From NCBI GenBank assembly GCA_018668255.1, contig JABISZ010000054.1, positions 59,462 through 123,461 of the forward strand: 64,000 nucleotides of DNA, written 5' to 3'. The stretch is from Pseudomonadota bacterium (lineage in GTDB: Bacteria > Pseudomonadota > Gammaproteobacteria > Ga0077536). A program made the translations under genes and the position numbers. Below are positions 1-8,506 of the stretch, one piece after another; position 1 is the first letter of the stretch, and each line of letters starts with the position of its first letter. The notes under the pieces are model-generated. The model had not been told where the DNA came from, did not search any database, and saw only the letters and a list, made by a program, of their open reading frames with translations.

Positions 1-1
1 A

Positions 2-505
2 GTTATCGAGTTATTTTGGTACGGATGCTCCCACTGCTTTGCATTCGAGACCGAAATCTCAGTATGGGAAAAACAAAAATCAGGATTTATAGAATTTCGG
101 CGAGTACCAGCAATCTTTGACAGAAAATGGGCTAGCCATGCGCGGGCTTACTATACCGCTGAAAAACTAGGACTTACGAAAATTGTGCACCCGAAACTGT
201 TCGCGGCCTTGCACACAGAGAAGCAAACAATCTACACAGAAACCGAGCTCGCTGATTTCTTTGAAAGCATAGGTGTGGGGAAGGAAGATTTTACCGCTGC
301 CTACACTTCTTTCGAAGTAGATACCCTTACTAGAAAAGCAATGGCGCTAACAAGAAGCTATGGCATCGGGGGCGTGCCTTCTATGATTGTTGCCGGAAAA
401 TTTCGCTCAAGCGTAAGACATGCGGGATCTTCTAAAAACCTGCTAAATGTAGTCGACTTTCTAGCTCACCGAGAGCTAAAGATGGGCACCAATTTATCAC
501 CCTAG
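2..505 (+). CDS. dsbA: Thiol:disulfide interchange protein DsbA (5' truncated by window edge)
   Basis: Periplasmic oxidase that puts disulfides into exported proteins. The reading frame is open from base 2, so the signal peptide and first strand lie outside the window; 167 codons are visible. The active site is near the start of the visible part: F-W-Y-G-C-S-H-C, with cysteines at bases 26-28 and 35-37. The cis-proline loop is in GGVPSMIV towards the C-terminus, as in thioredoxin-fold DsbA. Context FWYGCxHC is typical of Pseudomonas-like DsbA, but the usual proline of CPHC is serine here. A shorter in-frame GTG at base 185 would remove the active site and is not the start. Confidence 0.93.
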   Translation, partial: VIELFWYGCSHCFAFETEISVWEKQKSGFIEFRRVPAIFDRKWASHARAYYTAEKLGLTKIVHPKLFAALHTEKQTIYTETELADFFESIGVGKEDFTAAYTSFEVDTLTRKAMALTRSYGIGGVPSMIVAGKFRSSVRHAGSSKNLLNVVDFLAHRELKMGTNLSP

Positions 506-553
506 CTAATGTGCGACACTCCAGCTTCTAAACGAGACATCGCAGTGATAGAA

Positions 554-587
554 AGTTCATCAAACTGTCATGTAGCGAACGCATACT
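554..587 (+). promoter_or_regulatory. PHO box and -10 element in front of pstS
   Basis: AGTTCAT (554-560), four bases CAAA, then CTGTCAT (565-571) has the half-site spacing of the PhoB box (two CTGTCAT-like repeats 11 bp apart); the second half is perfect and the first matches at 4 of 7. A possible -10, CATACT (582-587), lies 10 bp after the box, the spacing of PhoB-activated promoters that lack a -35. It sits about 65 bp before the pstS start codon. Induction by phosphate starvation is inferred. Confidence 0.65.
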
Positions 588-635
588 CGTTCTCCCTTTA
601 ACCCTTTTTATATTCCTGCTTGGAGGTTTTGTCTA

Positions 636-1601
636 ATGATTAAACGTCTTCTCTCCGTTATTGCAACTACACTAGTATTGTCTAGTTCACTCAGTGCGCT
701 TGAAGTAGATTCTGGAATACAGAGTTATCAAAAAGAGCCTGGTATATCAGGGAATCTAAATAGCGTAGGTTCAGACACGCTGGCTAACCTTATGACTCTT
801 TGGGCAGAAGGTTTCAGAATATTCTACCCAAATGTTAATATTCAAATACAAGCTGCAGGCTCTTCTACTGCGCCTCCCGCACTGACTGAAGGCACGGCAA
901 ATACTGGTCCGATGAGCCGGAAAATGAAATCAAAGGAAATGGCAGCTTTCGAAACTAGACACGGCTACAAACCAACGGCTATACCTGTAGCAATCGACTC
1001 TCTTGCTATCTTCGTAAACAAGGACAATCCTATTAAAGGGATGAGTATCATGCAGGCAGATGCTATCTTTTCTGCAACCAGAAGATGTGGTGCAGTAAGT
1101 GATATCAAAACTTGGGGTGAAGTCGGTTTAACTGGTGATTGGACAAACAGAAATATTCAGGTATATGGTCGTAACTCTGTCGCAGGCACCTATGGCTATT
1201 TCAAGAAGAAAGCTCTTTGCAAAGGCGACTTTAAAGATAGCGTAAACGAGCAACCCGGTTCTGCTTCTGTTGTTCAAGGGGTCACAAAATCTCTTAATGG
1301 AATCGGATACAGTGGCATCGGTTACCGGACATCTGGAGTCAAAGCTATCGCTTTGTCGAAAAAAGGAACCAAGTACATCGAACCTACGTCCGATAACGCT
1401 ATAGCAGGGATTTATCCTCTTGCACGCTTCTTATACGTATATGTAAATAAAGCCCCTAATAAACCTCTTCCTCCTCTTGAACGAGAATTCATGAAAATGG
1501 TACTTAGCAAAGAAGGGCAAGAAGTTGTTATAAAAGACGGCTACATTCCTTTACCTGAAGTTGTCGTCAGGAAGTACCTTGCAACTTCGCTAGCTAAATA
1601 A
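636..1601 (+). CDS. pstS: Phosphate ABC transporter substrate-binding protein, PstS family
   Basis: Periplasmic phosphate receptor of 321 aa for a high-affinity Pst transporter. An N-terminal signal peptide (about residues 1-21, hydrophobic, ending S-L-S-A) is visible. Phosphate-contact loops are recognisable: VGSDTLANL near residue 44, [13 protein letters not shown] near 73, and [10 protein letters not shown] near 178. The start at 636 has a strong GGAGGT Shine-Dalgarno 8 nt upstream (622-627). No pstC, pstA, pstB or phoU follows; the next gene is an unrelated flavoprotein, so the permease must be encoded elsewhere. A PHO box upstream supports the assignment and PhoB control. Confidence 0.9.
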   Translation: MIKRLLSVIATTLVLSSSLSALEVDSGIQSYQKEPGISGNLNSVGSDTLANLMTLWAEGFRIFYPNVNIQIQAAGSSTAPPALTEGTANTGPMSRKMKSKEMAAFETRHGYKPTAIPVAIDSLAIFVNKDNPIKGMSIMQADAIFSATRRCGAVSDIKTWGEVGLTGDWTNRNIQVYGRNSVAGTYGYFKKKALCKGDFKDSVNEQPGSASVVQGVTKSLNGIGYSGIGYRTSGVKAIALSKKGTKYIEPTSDNAIAGIYPLARFLYVYVNKAPNKPLPPLEREFMKMVLSKEGQEVVIKDGYIPLPEVVVRKYLATSLAK

Positions 1602-1709
1602 AAAATAAGTCGTGTTTTCGGCATGGAGTAGTCGCAGCTTTTTTCATGAGCATTCCTCAAAATTATTAGCTACACTGCATTGGATTAACATTCCTGAACG
1701 CGAGTACCG

Positions 1710-2891
1710 ATGAATCTAAAGTATGATGTAGTCATAGTAGGCGCAGGAGCTGCGGGATCTATTTGTGCCAGCGAAGCTGGAGAGCGAGGACGTCGTGTAA
1801 GATTAATTGATCATTCAAAAAAATTTGGGGAAAAAATCAGAATTTCCGGTGGCGGACGTTGTAATTTCACCAATATTCACTGTGGACCCGAAAATTTTAT
1901 TTCGTCAAACCCTCACTTCTGTAAATCAGCTCTAACGCAATTTGACTCAAAAAGCTTTACTGATATTTTAGATGCTGCCAAAATTCCTTATCACGAAAAA
2001 CACTCTGGCCAATTATTTTGCGACAATAGCTCACGAGATATTCTAAATCTTCTGCTTCAAAAAATTACTGAAAACAAAGTAGATCTTTCACTAGGAGAAT
2101 CGGTCACTAAAATCGACAAAACTAACGATGGATACCGCATATATACGGATATAGCCTCTTATTCATGTACCTCGCTAGTTATAGCAACTGGTGGACTTTC
2201 AATCCCAAAGATTGGCGCAACTAAGTTTGGTCATGAAATAGCCCTGCAATTTGGTCACTCTCTTGTCTCCACAAAACCTGGTTTGGTGCCGCTTACATTC
2301 GATACGGCATTATTGACGCATTGTGCAGATCTTTCAGGCATAGCTGTCGAAGCAATAGTCAGCTGCGAAGGACACTCTTTTTCCGGTGGTTTACTTTTCA
2401 CGCATCGAGGACTCAGTGGGCCATCGGTTCTACAAGCATCTTCATACTGGCAGCCCAACAAACCTGTCACAATAAACCTAGCGCCACTAAGCGGTGACAG
2501 TCAGAAATTAAATTTATACAACCTATCGAAGCCTAATAAATTGGTGAAAAATATCTTGGGCCAGTTAATTCCCCAAAGACTTGCGACGTCTATCTGTGCA
2601 CAAATGAATTTAGATAAGAGATTAGGAGAAGCTACTGAAACTTTGATTGCATCGCTAGATGAAAGAGTGTGCGCTTGGACTGTTTGTCCTACAGGGACTG
2701 AAGGTTATCGCACTGCGGAAGTTACGGTAGGCGGTGTAGATACCTCTAATCTATCGTCGAAAACCATGGAGTCGTCGATACACCAAGGGCTTTACTTTAT
2801 TGGAGAAGTAATCGATGTCACTGGTCATCTAGGCGGGCACAACTTTCAGTGGGCATGGTCTTCGGGTTGGGTAGCAGGAAAAAATGCCTGA
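1710..2891 (+). CDS. YhiN/HI0933-family FAD-dependent flavoprotein
   Basis: A 393-aa NAD(P)/FAD-dependent oxidoreductase of the HI0933 (YhiN/BaiN-like) family; the physiological substrate is not known for most members. Visible signatures are the N-terminal dinucleotide fold GAGAAGSICASEAG (residues 11-24), the family motif SGGGRCNFTN (about 46-55), and the C-terminal FAD motif GEVIDVTGHLGGHNFQWAW. Length and motif order are as expected for the family. It stands alone between pstS and a 316-bp gap, so context gives no hint to the role. A function in flavin chemistry is secure; any specific pathway would be a guess. Confidence 0.85.
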   Translation: MNLKYDVVIVGAGAAGSICASEAGERGRRVRLIDHSKKFGEKIRISGGGRCNFTNIHCGPENFISSNPHFCKSALTQFDSKSFTDILDAAKIPYHEKHSGQLFCDNSSRDILNLLLQKITENKVDLSLGESVTKIDKTNDGYRIYTDIASYSCTSLVIATGGLSIPKIGATKFGHEIALQFGHSLVSTKPGLVPLTFDTALLTHCADLSGIAVEAIVSCEGHSFSGGLLFTHRGLSGPSVLQASSYWQPNKPVTINLAPLSGDSQKLNLYNLSKPNKLVKNILGQLIPQRLATSICAQMNLDKRLGEATETLIASLDERVCAWTVCPTGTEGYRTAEVTVGGVDTSNLSSKTMESSIHQGLYFIGEVIDVTGHLGGHNFQWAWSSGWVAGKNA

Positions 2892-3207
2892 ACTGGCTAA
2901 GTGTTCAGAAACCATCTTAATCCTAACGGGATATCGATCGGATGCCCTATTGAATCGGAGTCTTTCTAGTCATCCCACGATTGAAGAGCTGTAACTTCAT
3001 GAGCATGATATCTCACTGCATCGATAATAAATCCCCTAGGGGAAAGACAGAAAGCAGCACAAGCCTACCTTCATTAGGGCATGACATATTGCCTGTTAAA
3101 GCGTTCTTAATTCTAGCCATAACAAAAATTTTATAAGGCCTATAGTCCTTGGAAATTTTTCGCTATAATACGGCTTGATCAATTAGCCAATCTTTTGAGA
3201 GTATCTA
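2892..3207. other. 316-bp gene-free stretch with promoter for cytochrome c5
   Basis: No convincing gene or RNA is visible. Two things stand out: a perfect 12-bp palindrome TCCCCTAGGGGA at 3032-3043 without a following T-run, and a perfect -10 hexamer TATAAT at 3164-3169, 39 bp before the cytochrome start codon. I could not find a good -35 at 16-18 bp upstream, so the promoter may need an activator. The first 150 bp could be remnant sequence of a lost gene, but no homology is recognisable. Confidence 0.5.
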
Positions 3208-3726
3208 ATGAATAATAATGAAGACGAAATATTCGTTCGCAATTTTTCTCTAGTTTTAGCAGGGCTTTTAGTAATTGGGTTGATAGCTTTTATATTAGCT
3301 AATGTGGTAACTGAAAAATTTGCCGGTGCATCAGGCGACAGTGAAATCATCGCGGAGCGAATCGCTCCTGTGGGCGCTCCGAATACGAGTGAGGCCGCAA
3401 TAGTTTTCGAAACTTCCAAAAACGCAAATGCAGGAGCGCCAAAAACTCCTAAAGAATCTATGGCAGAAGTAGAAGACGGAAAAGTAGTTTACGATAAAGT
3501 TTGCACTGTCTGTCATGCTCAAGGAATTGCAGGGGCACCAAAATTTGCCGATATATCTGCTTGGTCAAGCAGACTAGCGAAGGGGAAACAGGCTTTATAT
3601 GCAAATGCTATCAACGGTTATATGGGCGATGCAGGATATATGCCGGCCAAAGGCGGTGACATGAAACTACACGATGACTCCGTTCGCGCCGCAGTAGACT
3701 ATATGTTAACAAGCTTAGAAAACTAA
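3208..3726 (+). CDS. Membrane-anchored cytochrome c5 family protein
   Basis: A 172-aa monohaem c-type cytochrome facing the periplasm. An uncleaved N-terminal membrane helix lies at about residues 14-34, followed by a flexible Ala/Pro-rich linker to about residue 85, and then the cytochrome domain. The haem-attachment motif CTVCH is at residues 99-103 and the probable axial methionine is in GYMPAKGG (Met135), as in cytochrome c5/CycB. Probably an electron carrier to terminal oxidases; a caa3/aa3-type oxidase is encoded at 44-48 kb. Its stop codon overlaps the convergent stop of the TRAP-binding gene by 4 nt. Confidence 0.88.
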   Translation: MNNNEDEIFVRNFSLVLAGLLVIGLIAFILANVVTEKFAGASGDSEIIAERIAPVGAPNTSEAAIVFETSKNANAGAPKTPKESMAEVEDGKVVYDKVCTVCHAQGIAGAPKFADISAWSSRLAKGKQALYANAINGYMGDAGYMPAKGGDMKLHDDSVRAAVDYMLTSLEN

Positions 3727-4838
3727 TTATTAAGCTCTCGTAAAATTGACTGGTAAGACTCCTCTGTAGCTTTGTTAAAACTGGCACGGCGGGCTCTGAA
3801 TTCTGTGTACGAATTTAGTACTTTCATGAACTTCTCATCCTTTTCCGCCTCTTCGCGTAGCACCTCCCTAGTCAGCTTTGCTAGATGCAGAGTAACTTCC
3901 TTCGGAAATTCGAGAACTTGAATATGGTCTTTGTTTTTTAGTGAGTTAAAAGCATCCATATTTCCCACTTCTGACAAGCCATACATGTAAAGGCTAGCTG
4001 ATGCAGCTGCGGCTTCAACGATTGTCTTTAAGTCTGCGGGCAAATCAGCCCACGCATTAGAATTTATGATTAGCTCCAGTTGAGTCCCGGGCTCATGCCA
4101 ACCAGGGTAATAGTAATATTTCGCAGCACGGTCAAGCCCAAATCTCAGATCATGAAGAGGCCCTACCCACTCGGTTGCATCTATCGTCCCTCTTTCTAAA
4201 GCCGTGTATATTTCCGCTGCGGATAAAAGGACCGGATTACCACCCGCTTTGGCTAAAACTTTTCCTCCCAACCCAGGAATTCTCATTTTAAGGCCTTTGA
4301 GATCCTCGATGGTGTTAATTTCTTTGTTGAACCATCCGCCCATCTGTATGCCTGTATTCCCTAAAGGGAAAGGCACAATTCCAAAAGGCTCGTAAAGTTC
4401 TCGCCAAAGCCCAAGGCCTTCGCCACTATAAATCCAAGCCCATGCCCCATTTTGCATCATGCCAAAAGGTACTGTGCTTAAGAACTGAGCAGCAGGAACT
4501 TTCCCTGCCCAATAATAAGAAGCTCCGTGTCCCATCTCTACGGCCCCCTGAGATACTGCATCAAAAGTCTGTAAGGCAGGAACCAACTCACCCCCTGCGT
4601 AAACTTTGATTCTCAGACGGCCACGACTCATTAACTCTACATCACGAGAAAATTTATGAACCGTATCTTGATTAATCGGCAAATTAGGAGGCCAGGCGGT
4701 TACCATCTTCCAATTGAAAACTCTATGGTCTTCTGCGTCCTCTGCAGCTGCGGTGTTCTCAGACTCCACTCCACATCCGCTCAGGACAAGAGCCAAAACA
4801 AAGCTCAGAGAAAATAGTATTTTTTGCATCTTACCCAT
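3723..4838 (-). CDS. TRAP transporter substrate-binding lipoprotein, DctP/TakP-like
   Basis: A 371-aa extracytoplasmic binding protein for carboxylates of the DctP family; motifs such as KMRIPGLGGKV, ATEWVGPLHD and YYPGWHEPG resemble the 2-oxoacid-binding TakP group. The ligand is inferred only. The chosen ATG at 4838 has AGGAAAGG 8 nt upstream; a longer frame to 4892 would run into uvrD and has no such site. The N-terminus MGKMQKILFS leads into a lipobox LVLSGC with Cys22, so it is probably lipid-modified rather than freely periplasmic. No DctQ/DctM membrane partners are nearby; it is an orphan between uvrD and the cytochrome gene. Confidence 0.85.
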   Translation of the reverse strand: MGKMQKILFSLSFVLALVLSGCGVESENTAAAEDAEDHRVFNWKMVTAWPPNLPINQDTVHKFSRDVELMSRGRLRIKVYAGGELVPALQTFDAVSQGAVEMGHGASYYWAGKVPAAQFLSTVPFGMMQNGAWAWIYSGEGLGLWRELYEPFGIVPFPLGNTGIQMGGWFNKEINTIEDLKGLKMRIPGLGGKVLAKAGGNPVLLSAAEIYTALERGTIDATEWVGPLHDLRFGLDRAAKYYYYPGWHEPGTQLELIINSNAWADLPADLKTIVEAAAASASLYMYGLSEVGNMDAFNSLKNKDHIQVLEFPKEVTLHLAKLTREVLREEAEKDEKFMKVLNSYTEFRARRASFNKATEESYQSILRELNN

Positions 4839-4852
4839 AAACAGCACCTTTC

Positions 4853-7021
4853 CTATATTTTTTTTAGCCCCGCATAACCCAACACTAGCCACTTTACCCC
4901 TTTGTCTTGAAAGTTGACCTGCACTCGAGCATGTTCACCCTGGCCCTCAACTTGCAGAACGACCCCTTCTCCAAATGCTTTATGGAGGACAGGCTGTCCC
5001 AAGCGAAAATTAGGGTCGTGCGGAGTTTTTCCAGATTTTAAAGTGGGTTTCAGCTTCTGTGTTGCATAGAAATTTCCACCCACTCTTACATTTTCAATGG
5101 CCTCTAACGGAAGTTCACTAATGAATCTAGAAGGCTGAGGATAATAATCAGCACCATGCAATCGGCGGGACTGTGCGTTGGTAATGACTAACTTTCTCAT
5201 TGCGCGAGTAATTCCAACGTAGCAAAGTCGTCGTTCTTCTTCAAGCTGGGCTGGGTCTCCTGAAGAACGCTGATGTGGAAACAAGCCTTCTTCAACACCG
5301 ACAAGAAAAACCAACGGGAATTCCAGGCCTTTTGCGGAATGTAATGTCATTAATTGAACGCAGTCAGCATCCTTAGAGGCCTGGTTCTCTCCTGACTCTA
5401 GTGCCGCCTTAGATAAAAATGCATCCAGTAATGAAAGCCCTTGATCCTCGGCGCTAGGGACAAAATCTCTGGCCGCCTCAATCAATTCGTCAAGATTCTC
5501 AACCCGATCAAAACCTCGCTCACCTTTTTCTTTTTTATAGTGCTCAACGAGCCCACTTAGGGTTATGACGGCCTCTAACAAAGCAGACAAATCGACATCG
5601 GAGAATGTTGAGCTCATCCGGTCAATCAGGTCCCTAAATCGCTGAAAGCTTGCTAAAGCTCTGGGCGAAAAAAGATTTGCATCAATTTGGCGCTGCATTG
5701 CTTCCCACAGAGTAATTTCGCTGCTTCTCGCAATCAACCGAAGTTCATCTAATGTACGCTGACCTATTCCCCGTGGCGGAAAATTTACTATCCGCTCAAA
5801 TGCAGCATCGTCACTACGAGAGTTAGCTAGACGCACATAAGCTAATGCATCTTTTATCTCCGCGCGCTCATAAAACTTAAAACCTCCGTACACTCTATAA
5901 GGTAAATCTGTTTGTCGCAACGAATCTTCAAGTACGCGCGATTGAGCGCTCACACGATAGAGAATAGCGCAATCAGAGAGCTTCCCATATTTGTCGCACC
6001 ACTGGCTAATCTTTTCTGTTACGAATCTAGATTCATCCACTTCGTTATAAGCGGTATACAAAGATATACTTTCACCAGCTACATCTTCGGTCCATAACTC
6101 TTTACCGATTCGGGTAGGATTATTGCTTATCAAAGCATTTGCCGCATCAAGGATATTGCGAGTGGAGCGATAATTTTGCTCAAGACGAATCATTTCATGC
6201 TTAGCGAAGTCTCGTCGAAATCGTTGCATGTTCTCAACCTCAGCACCGCGCCAACTATAAATAGATTGATCGTCGTCACCAACTGCATAAAACTGACTCT
6301 CTCCCCCCGAGAGCTGTCGAAGCCATGCATATTGAATAGCATTGGTGTCCTGAAATTCATCAACCAAAATATGTCGAAATCGCATTTTATAATGCCGCAA
6401 CAAACTAGGCACGTTAACCCACAGCTCGTTAGCTCTCAAAAGTAGCTCGGCAAAGTCAACTAAGCCTGACCTCTCACATGAAACCTCATACGCTTCATAA
6501 ATTTTAACCATTGTCCTCGTTGAGCTATCACCATAGTCATCAACATCCTTCGGGCGCTCTCCTCGATCTTTACAACCGTTAATAAACCATTGCACTTCTT
6601 TAGCAGGATATTCTTTATCGTTTAAACGAAGATCTTTAATCATTCTTTTTACCAGACGTAGTTGATCGTCCGAGTCGATGATTTGAAATTTTTCTGCTAA
6701 CTTCGCTTCCCTCCAATGAAGCCTAAGTAATCTGTGAGCGATGCTATGGAAAGTCCCTACCCAAATCGATGTGACTTCAAACTGCGTCAACCCTGCTATC
6801 CGAGAACGCATTTCTGCTGCCGCTTTATTAGTAAACGTCACAGCAAGAATGCTGCTAGGGGATGCCAAACCTGTTTCTAGACACCAAGCTACCCGGTGCA
6901 CTAGTACTTTAGTTTTGCCACTGCCTGCACCAGCTAAAACCAACAGCTGAGGCGCCTCGGATGTAACGGCATCTCTCTGTTTTTCGTTCAATACGTCTAA
7001 GATCGGATCACTTGCCATCAT
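4853..7021 (-). CDS. uvrD: DNA helicase II UvrD
   Basis: Superfamily 1A 3'-5' helicase of 722 aa, the size of E. coli UvrD, acting in nucleotide excision and mismatch repair. Motifs in order: Q-motif LNEKQRDAV (11-19), Walker A GAGSGKT (31-37), TFHSIAHRLLR, Walker B DEFQDTN, GDDDQSIYSWRGA, QNYRST, LMTLHSAKGLEFP and YVGITRA. The C-terminal Tudor-like tail HKAFGEGVVL...VKWLVLGYAGL, which contacts RNA polymerase in UvrD/PcrA, is present and distinguishes it from Rep. It starts divergently from pmbA and ends 15 bp before the TRAP-binding gene. I saw no good LexA box upstream. Confidence 0.95.
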   Translation of the reverse strand: MMASDPILDVLNEKQRDAVTSEAPQLLVLAGAGSGKTKVLVHRVAWCLETGLASPSSILAVTFTNKAAAEMRSRIAGLTQFEVTSIWVGTFHSIAHRLLRLHWREAKLAEKFQIIDSDDQLRLVKRMIKDLRLNDKEYPAKEVQWFINGCKDRGERPKDVDDYGDSSTRTMVKIYEAYEVSCERSGLVDFAELLLRANELWVNVPSLLRHYKMRFRHILVDEFQDTNAIQYAWLRQLSGGESQFYAVGDDDQSIYSWRGAEVENMQRFRRDFAKHEMIRLEQNYRSTRNILDAANALISNNPTRIGKELWTEDVAGESISLYTAYNEVDESRFVTEKISQWCDKYGKLSDCAILYRVSAQSRVLEDSLRQTDLPYRVYGGFKFYERAEIKDALAYVRLANSRSDDAAFERIVNFPPRGIGQRTLDELRLIARSSEITLWEAMQRQIDANLFSPRALASFQRFRDLIDRMSSTFSDVDLSALLEAVITLSGLVEHYKKEKGERGFDRVENLDELIEAARDFVPSAEDQGLSLLDAFLSKAALESGENQASKDADCVQLMTLHSAKGLEFPLVFLVGVEEGLFPHQRSSGDPAQLEEERRLCYVGITRAMRKLVITNAQSRRLHGADYYPQPSRFISELPLEAIENVRVGGNFYATQKLKPTLKSGKTPHDPNFRLGQPVLHKAFGEGVVLQVEGQGEHARVQVNFQDKGVKWLVLGYAGLKKI

Positions 7022-7134
7022 TAAGCCAATAAATTTAATAAACTGGAGCCTGTATAAACCCTATAGGCAAATCGAGGCGGTTAAGATCAAATACGATTTA
7101 GCATCCGAATGCCAGAAAGGTTACGATAGGATAC

Positions 7135-8484
7135 ATGTATTCTAACAAAAATCAGAACTTTAATAACCCTGATGTTTTAAGCGAAGTTGCAGAAAAAGTG
7201 CTTCGCATTGCTAAACAAAAAGGATTAACCGAAATTGAAATCTCTCTATTTGGAGGGGAAGGTGTTGAAACCTCCGTGCGGGATAATACCTGTGAGTCAA
7301 TTGAGCATCAAAAAGACAAAAGCATTGCTATCACTGTTTATCAGAGTGGAAGAAAAGGCACCGCAAAAAGCTCTGATTTTTCTACTAGCTCAATTAATAG
7401 CACAATCGAGTCGGCCGCAACTATAGCAGGGTATAGCGAAGTCGATCCCTATGCGGGACTTATAGAAAAAAGATACTTGTGTAATAAAGCAATCAATCTA
7501 GATCTAGATTATCCCTGGGATATAGAAATAGACGAAATGGTTCAAATTGCTGCGCGAGCTGAAATCTCTGCCCTAGATGCCAGTGCAAAGACTCTTAAGT
7601 CGGATGGGGTGCATCTAAGTAAATATCGTGGAGCAAAAGTCTACGCTAATAGTTTGGGGTTCAATCAGGGCTACCAAAGTACGCGACATAGTCTTAGTGC
7701 CATCATGATTGCCGAGAACGGGCCTAATGAAAAACAAAAAGGGTATTGGTCTTCGTCACACAGAGACCCGACAAAACTCATGAGCCCTGAAGAGATTGGA
7801 GCTCTATCCTGTCGACGCGCGGAAGGAAAACTAAACGCTAAAAAAATACCAACTGGCCAATATGCAATCGTGTTTGAACCTCGCGTCAGCGCAGGTATTT
7901 TTGGTCATGTGCTCAGTGCGCTCTCGGGGAAAGCCCAGTATGAAAAAAACTCTTTTTTAGCAGATTCTCTAGGAAAAATAGTGCTCCCGACTTTTATCTC
8001 TATCTCCGAAGACCCACATTTGCAAACAGGCCCAAGCAGTGCTCCTTTTGACAGCGATGGAATGGGTACGATGCAAAAAGATTTTGTCCGCCACGGGTGT
8101 GTGAAAAATTACGCATTAAGCGGCTACGCTGCCAGAAAACTGAAAATGGAGCCAACAGGAAATTCTGGAGGATGCTTTAACATTGCGGTTAATGGAGGGG
8201 ACTATAGCCAAAAAGAACTCATCCAGGCTACTAGGTCTGGCCTTCTTATCACCGACTTGATGGGGTTCGGGGTTAACCTACTGACAGGGGACTATTCAAG
8301 AGGCGCTTCCGGCTATCTTATAGAGAATGGGGAGCTTGTCCATGCAGTGGAAGAAATCACGATTGCCGGGAATCTCAAAAAAATGCTAATGGGAATTACT
8401 CAAATAGGAAATGATGAAGACATAGAGGCATCGATAAAAGTTGGCACTCTTTGTATCGACAGCATGACGGTTGCCGGAGGGTGA
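7135..8484 (+). CDS. pmbA: Metalloprotease subunit PmbA (TldE)
   Basis: A 449-aa member of the TldD/PmbA (U62) family, matching E. coli PmbA in length. PmbA/TldE pairs with TldD to proteolyse unfolded peptides, including microcin B17 maturation and CcdA turnover in E. coli. Visible features are the N-terminal segment EISLFGGEGVETSVRDN, the central FEPRVSAGIFGHVLSALSG, and the C-terminal GNSGGCFNIAVNGGD with DLMGFGVNLLTGDYSRGASGY. TldE is the partner that lacks the metal site; accordingly no HExxxH motif is visible. TldD is not in the window. It is convergent with msbA. Confidence 0.93.
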   Translation: MYSNKNQNFNNPDVLSEVAEKVLRIAKQKGLTEIEISLFGGEGVETSVRDNTCESIEHQKDKSIAITVYQSGRKGTAKSSDFSTSSINSTIESAATIAGYSEVDPYAGLIEKRYLCNKAINLDLDYPWDIEIDEMVQIAARAEISALDASAKTLKSDGVHLSKYRGAKVYANSLGFNQGYQSTRHSLSAIMIAENGPNEKQKGYWSSSHRDPTKLMSPEEIGALSCRRAEGKLNAKKIPTGQYAIVFEPRVSAGIFGHVLSALSGKAQYEKNSFLADSLGKIVLPTFISISEDPHLQTGPSSAPFDSDGMGTMQKDFVRHGCVKNYALSGYAARKLKMEPTGNSGGCFNIAVNGGDYSQKELIQATRSGLLITDLMGFGVNLLTGDYSRGASGYLIENGELVHAVEEITIAGNLKKMLMGITQIGNDEDIEASIKVGTLCIDSMTVAGG

Positions 8485-8506
8485 GGCTCAGCGTAGAACG
8501 CATTCT

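Noticed and set aside
4839..4892. N-terminal extension of the TRAP-binding protein
   Set aside because: It overlaps uvrD, lacks a ribosome site and would bury the lipoprotein signal behind 18 extra residues; the ATG at 4838 has a strong Shine-Dalgarno.
7048..7070. Possible LexA box upstream of uvrD (CTGTATAAACCCTATAG)
   Set aside because: The left half CTGT fits, but the right half is TATA instead of ACAG at the required distance, so it does not match the SOS consensus.
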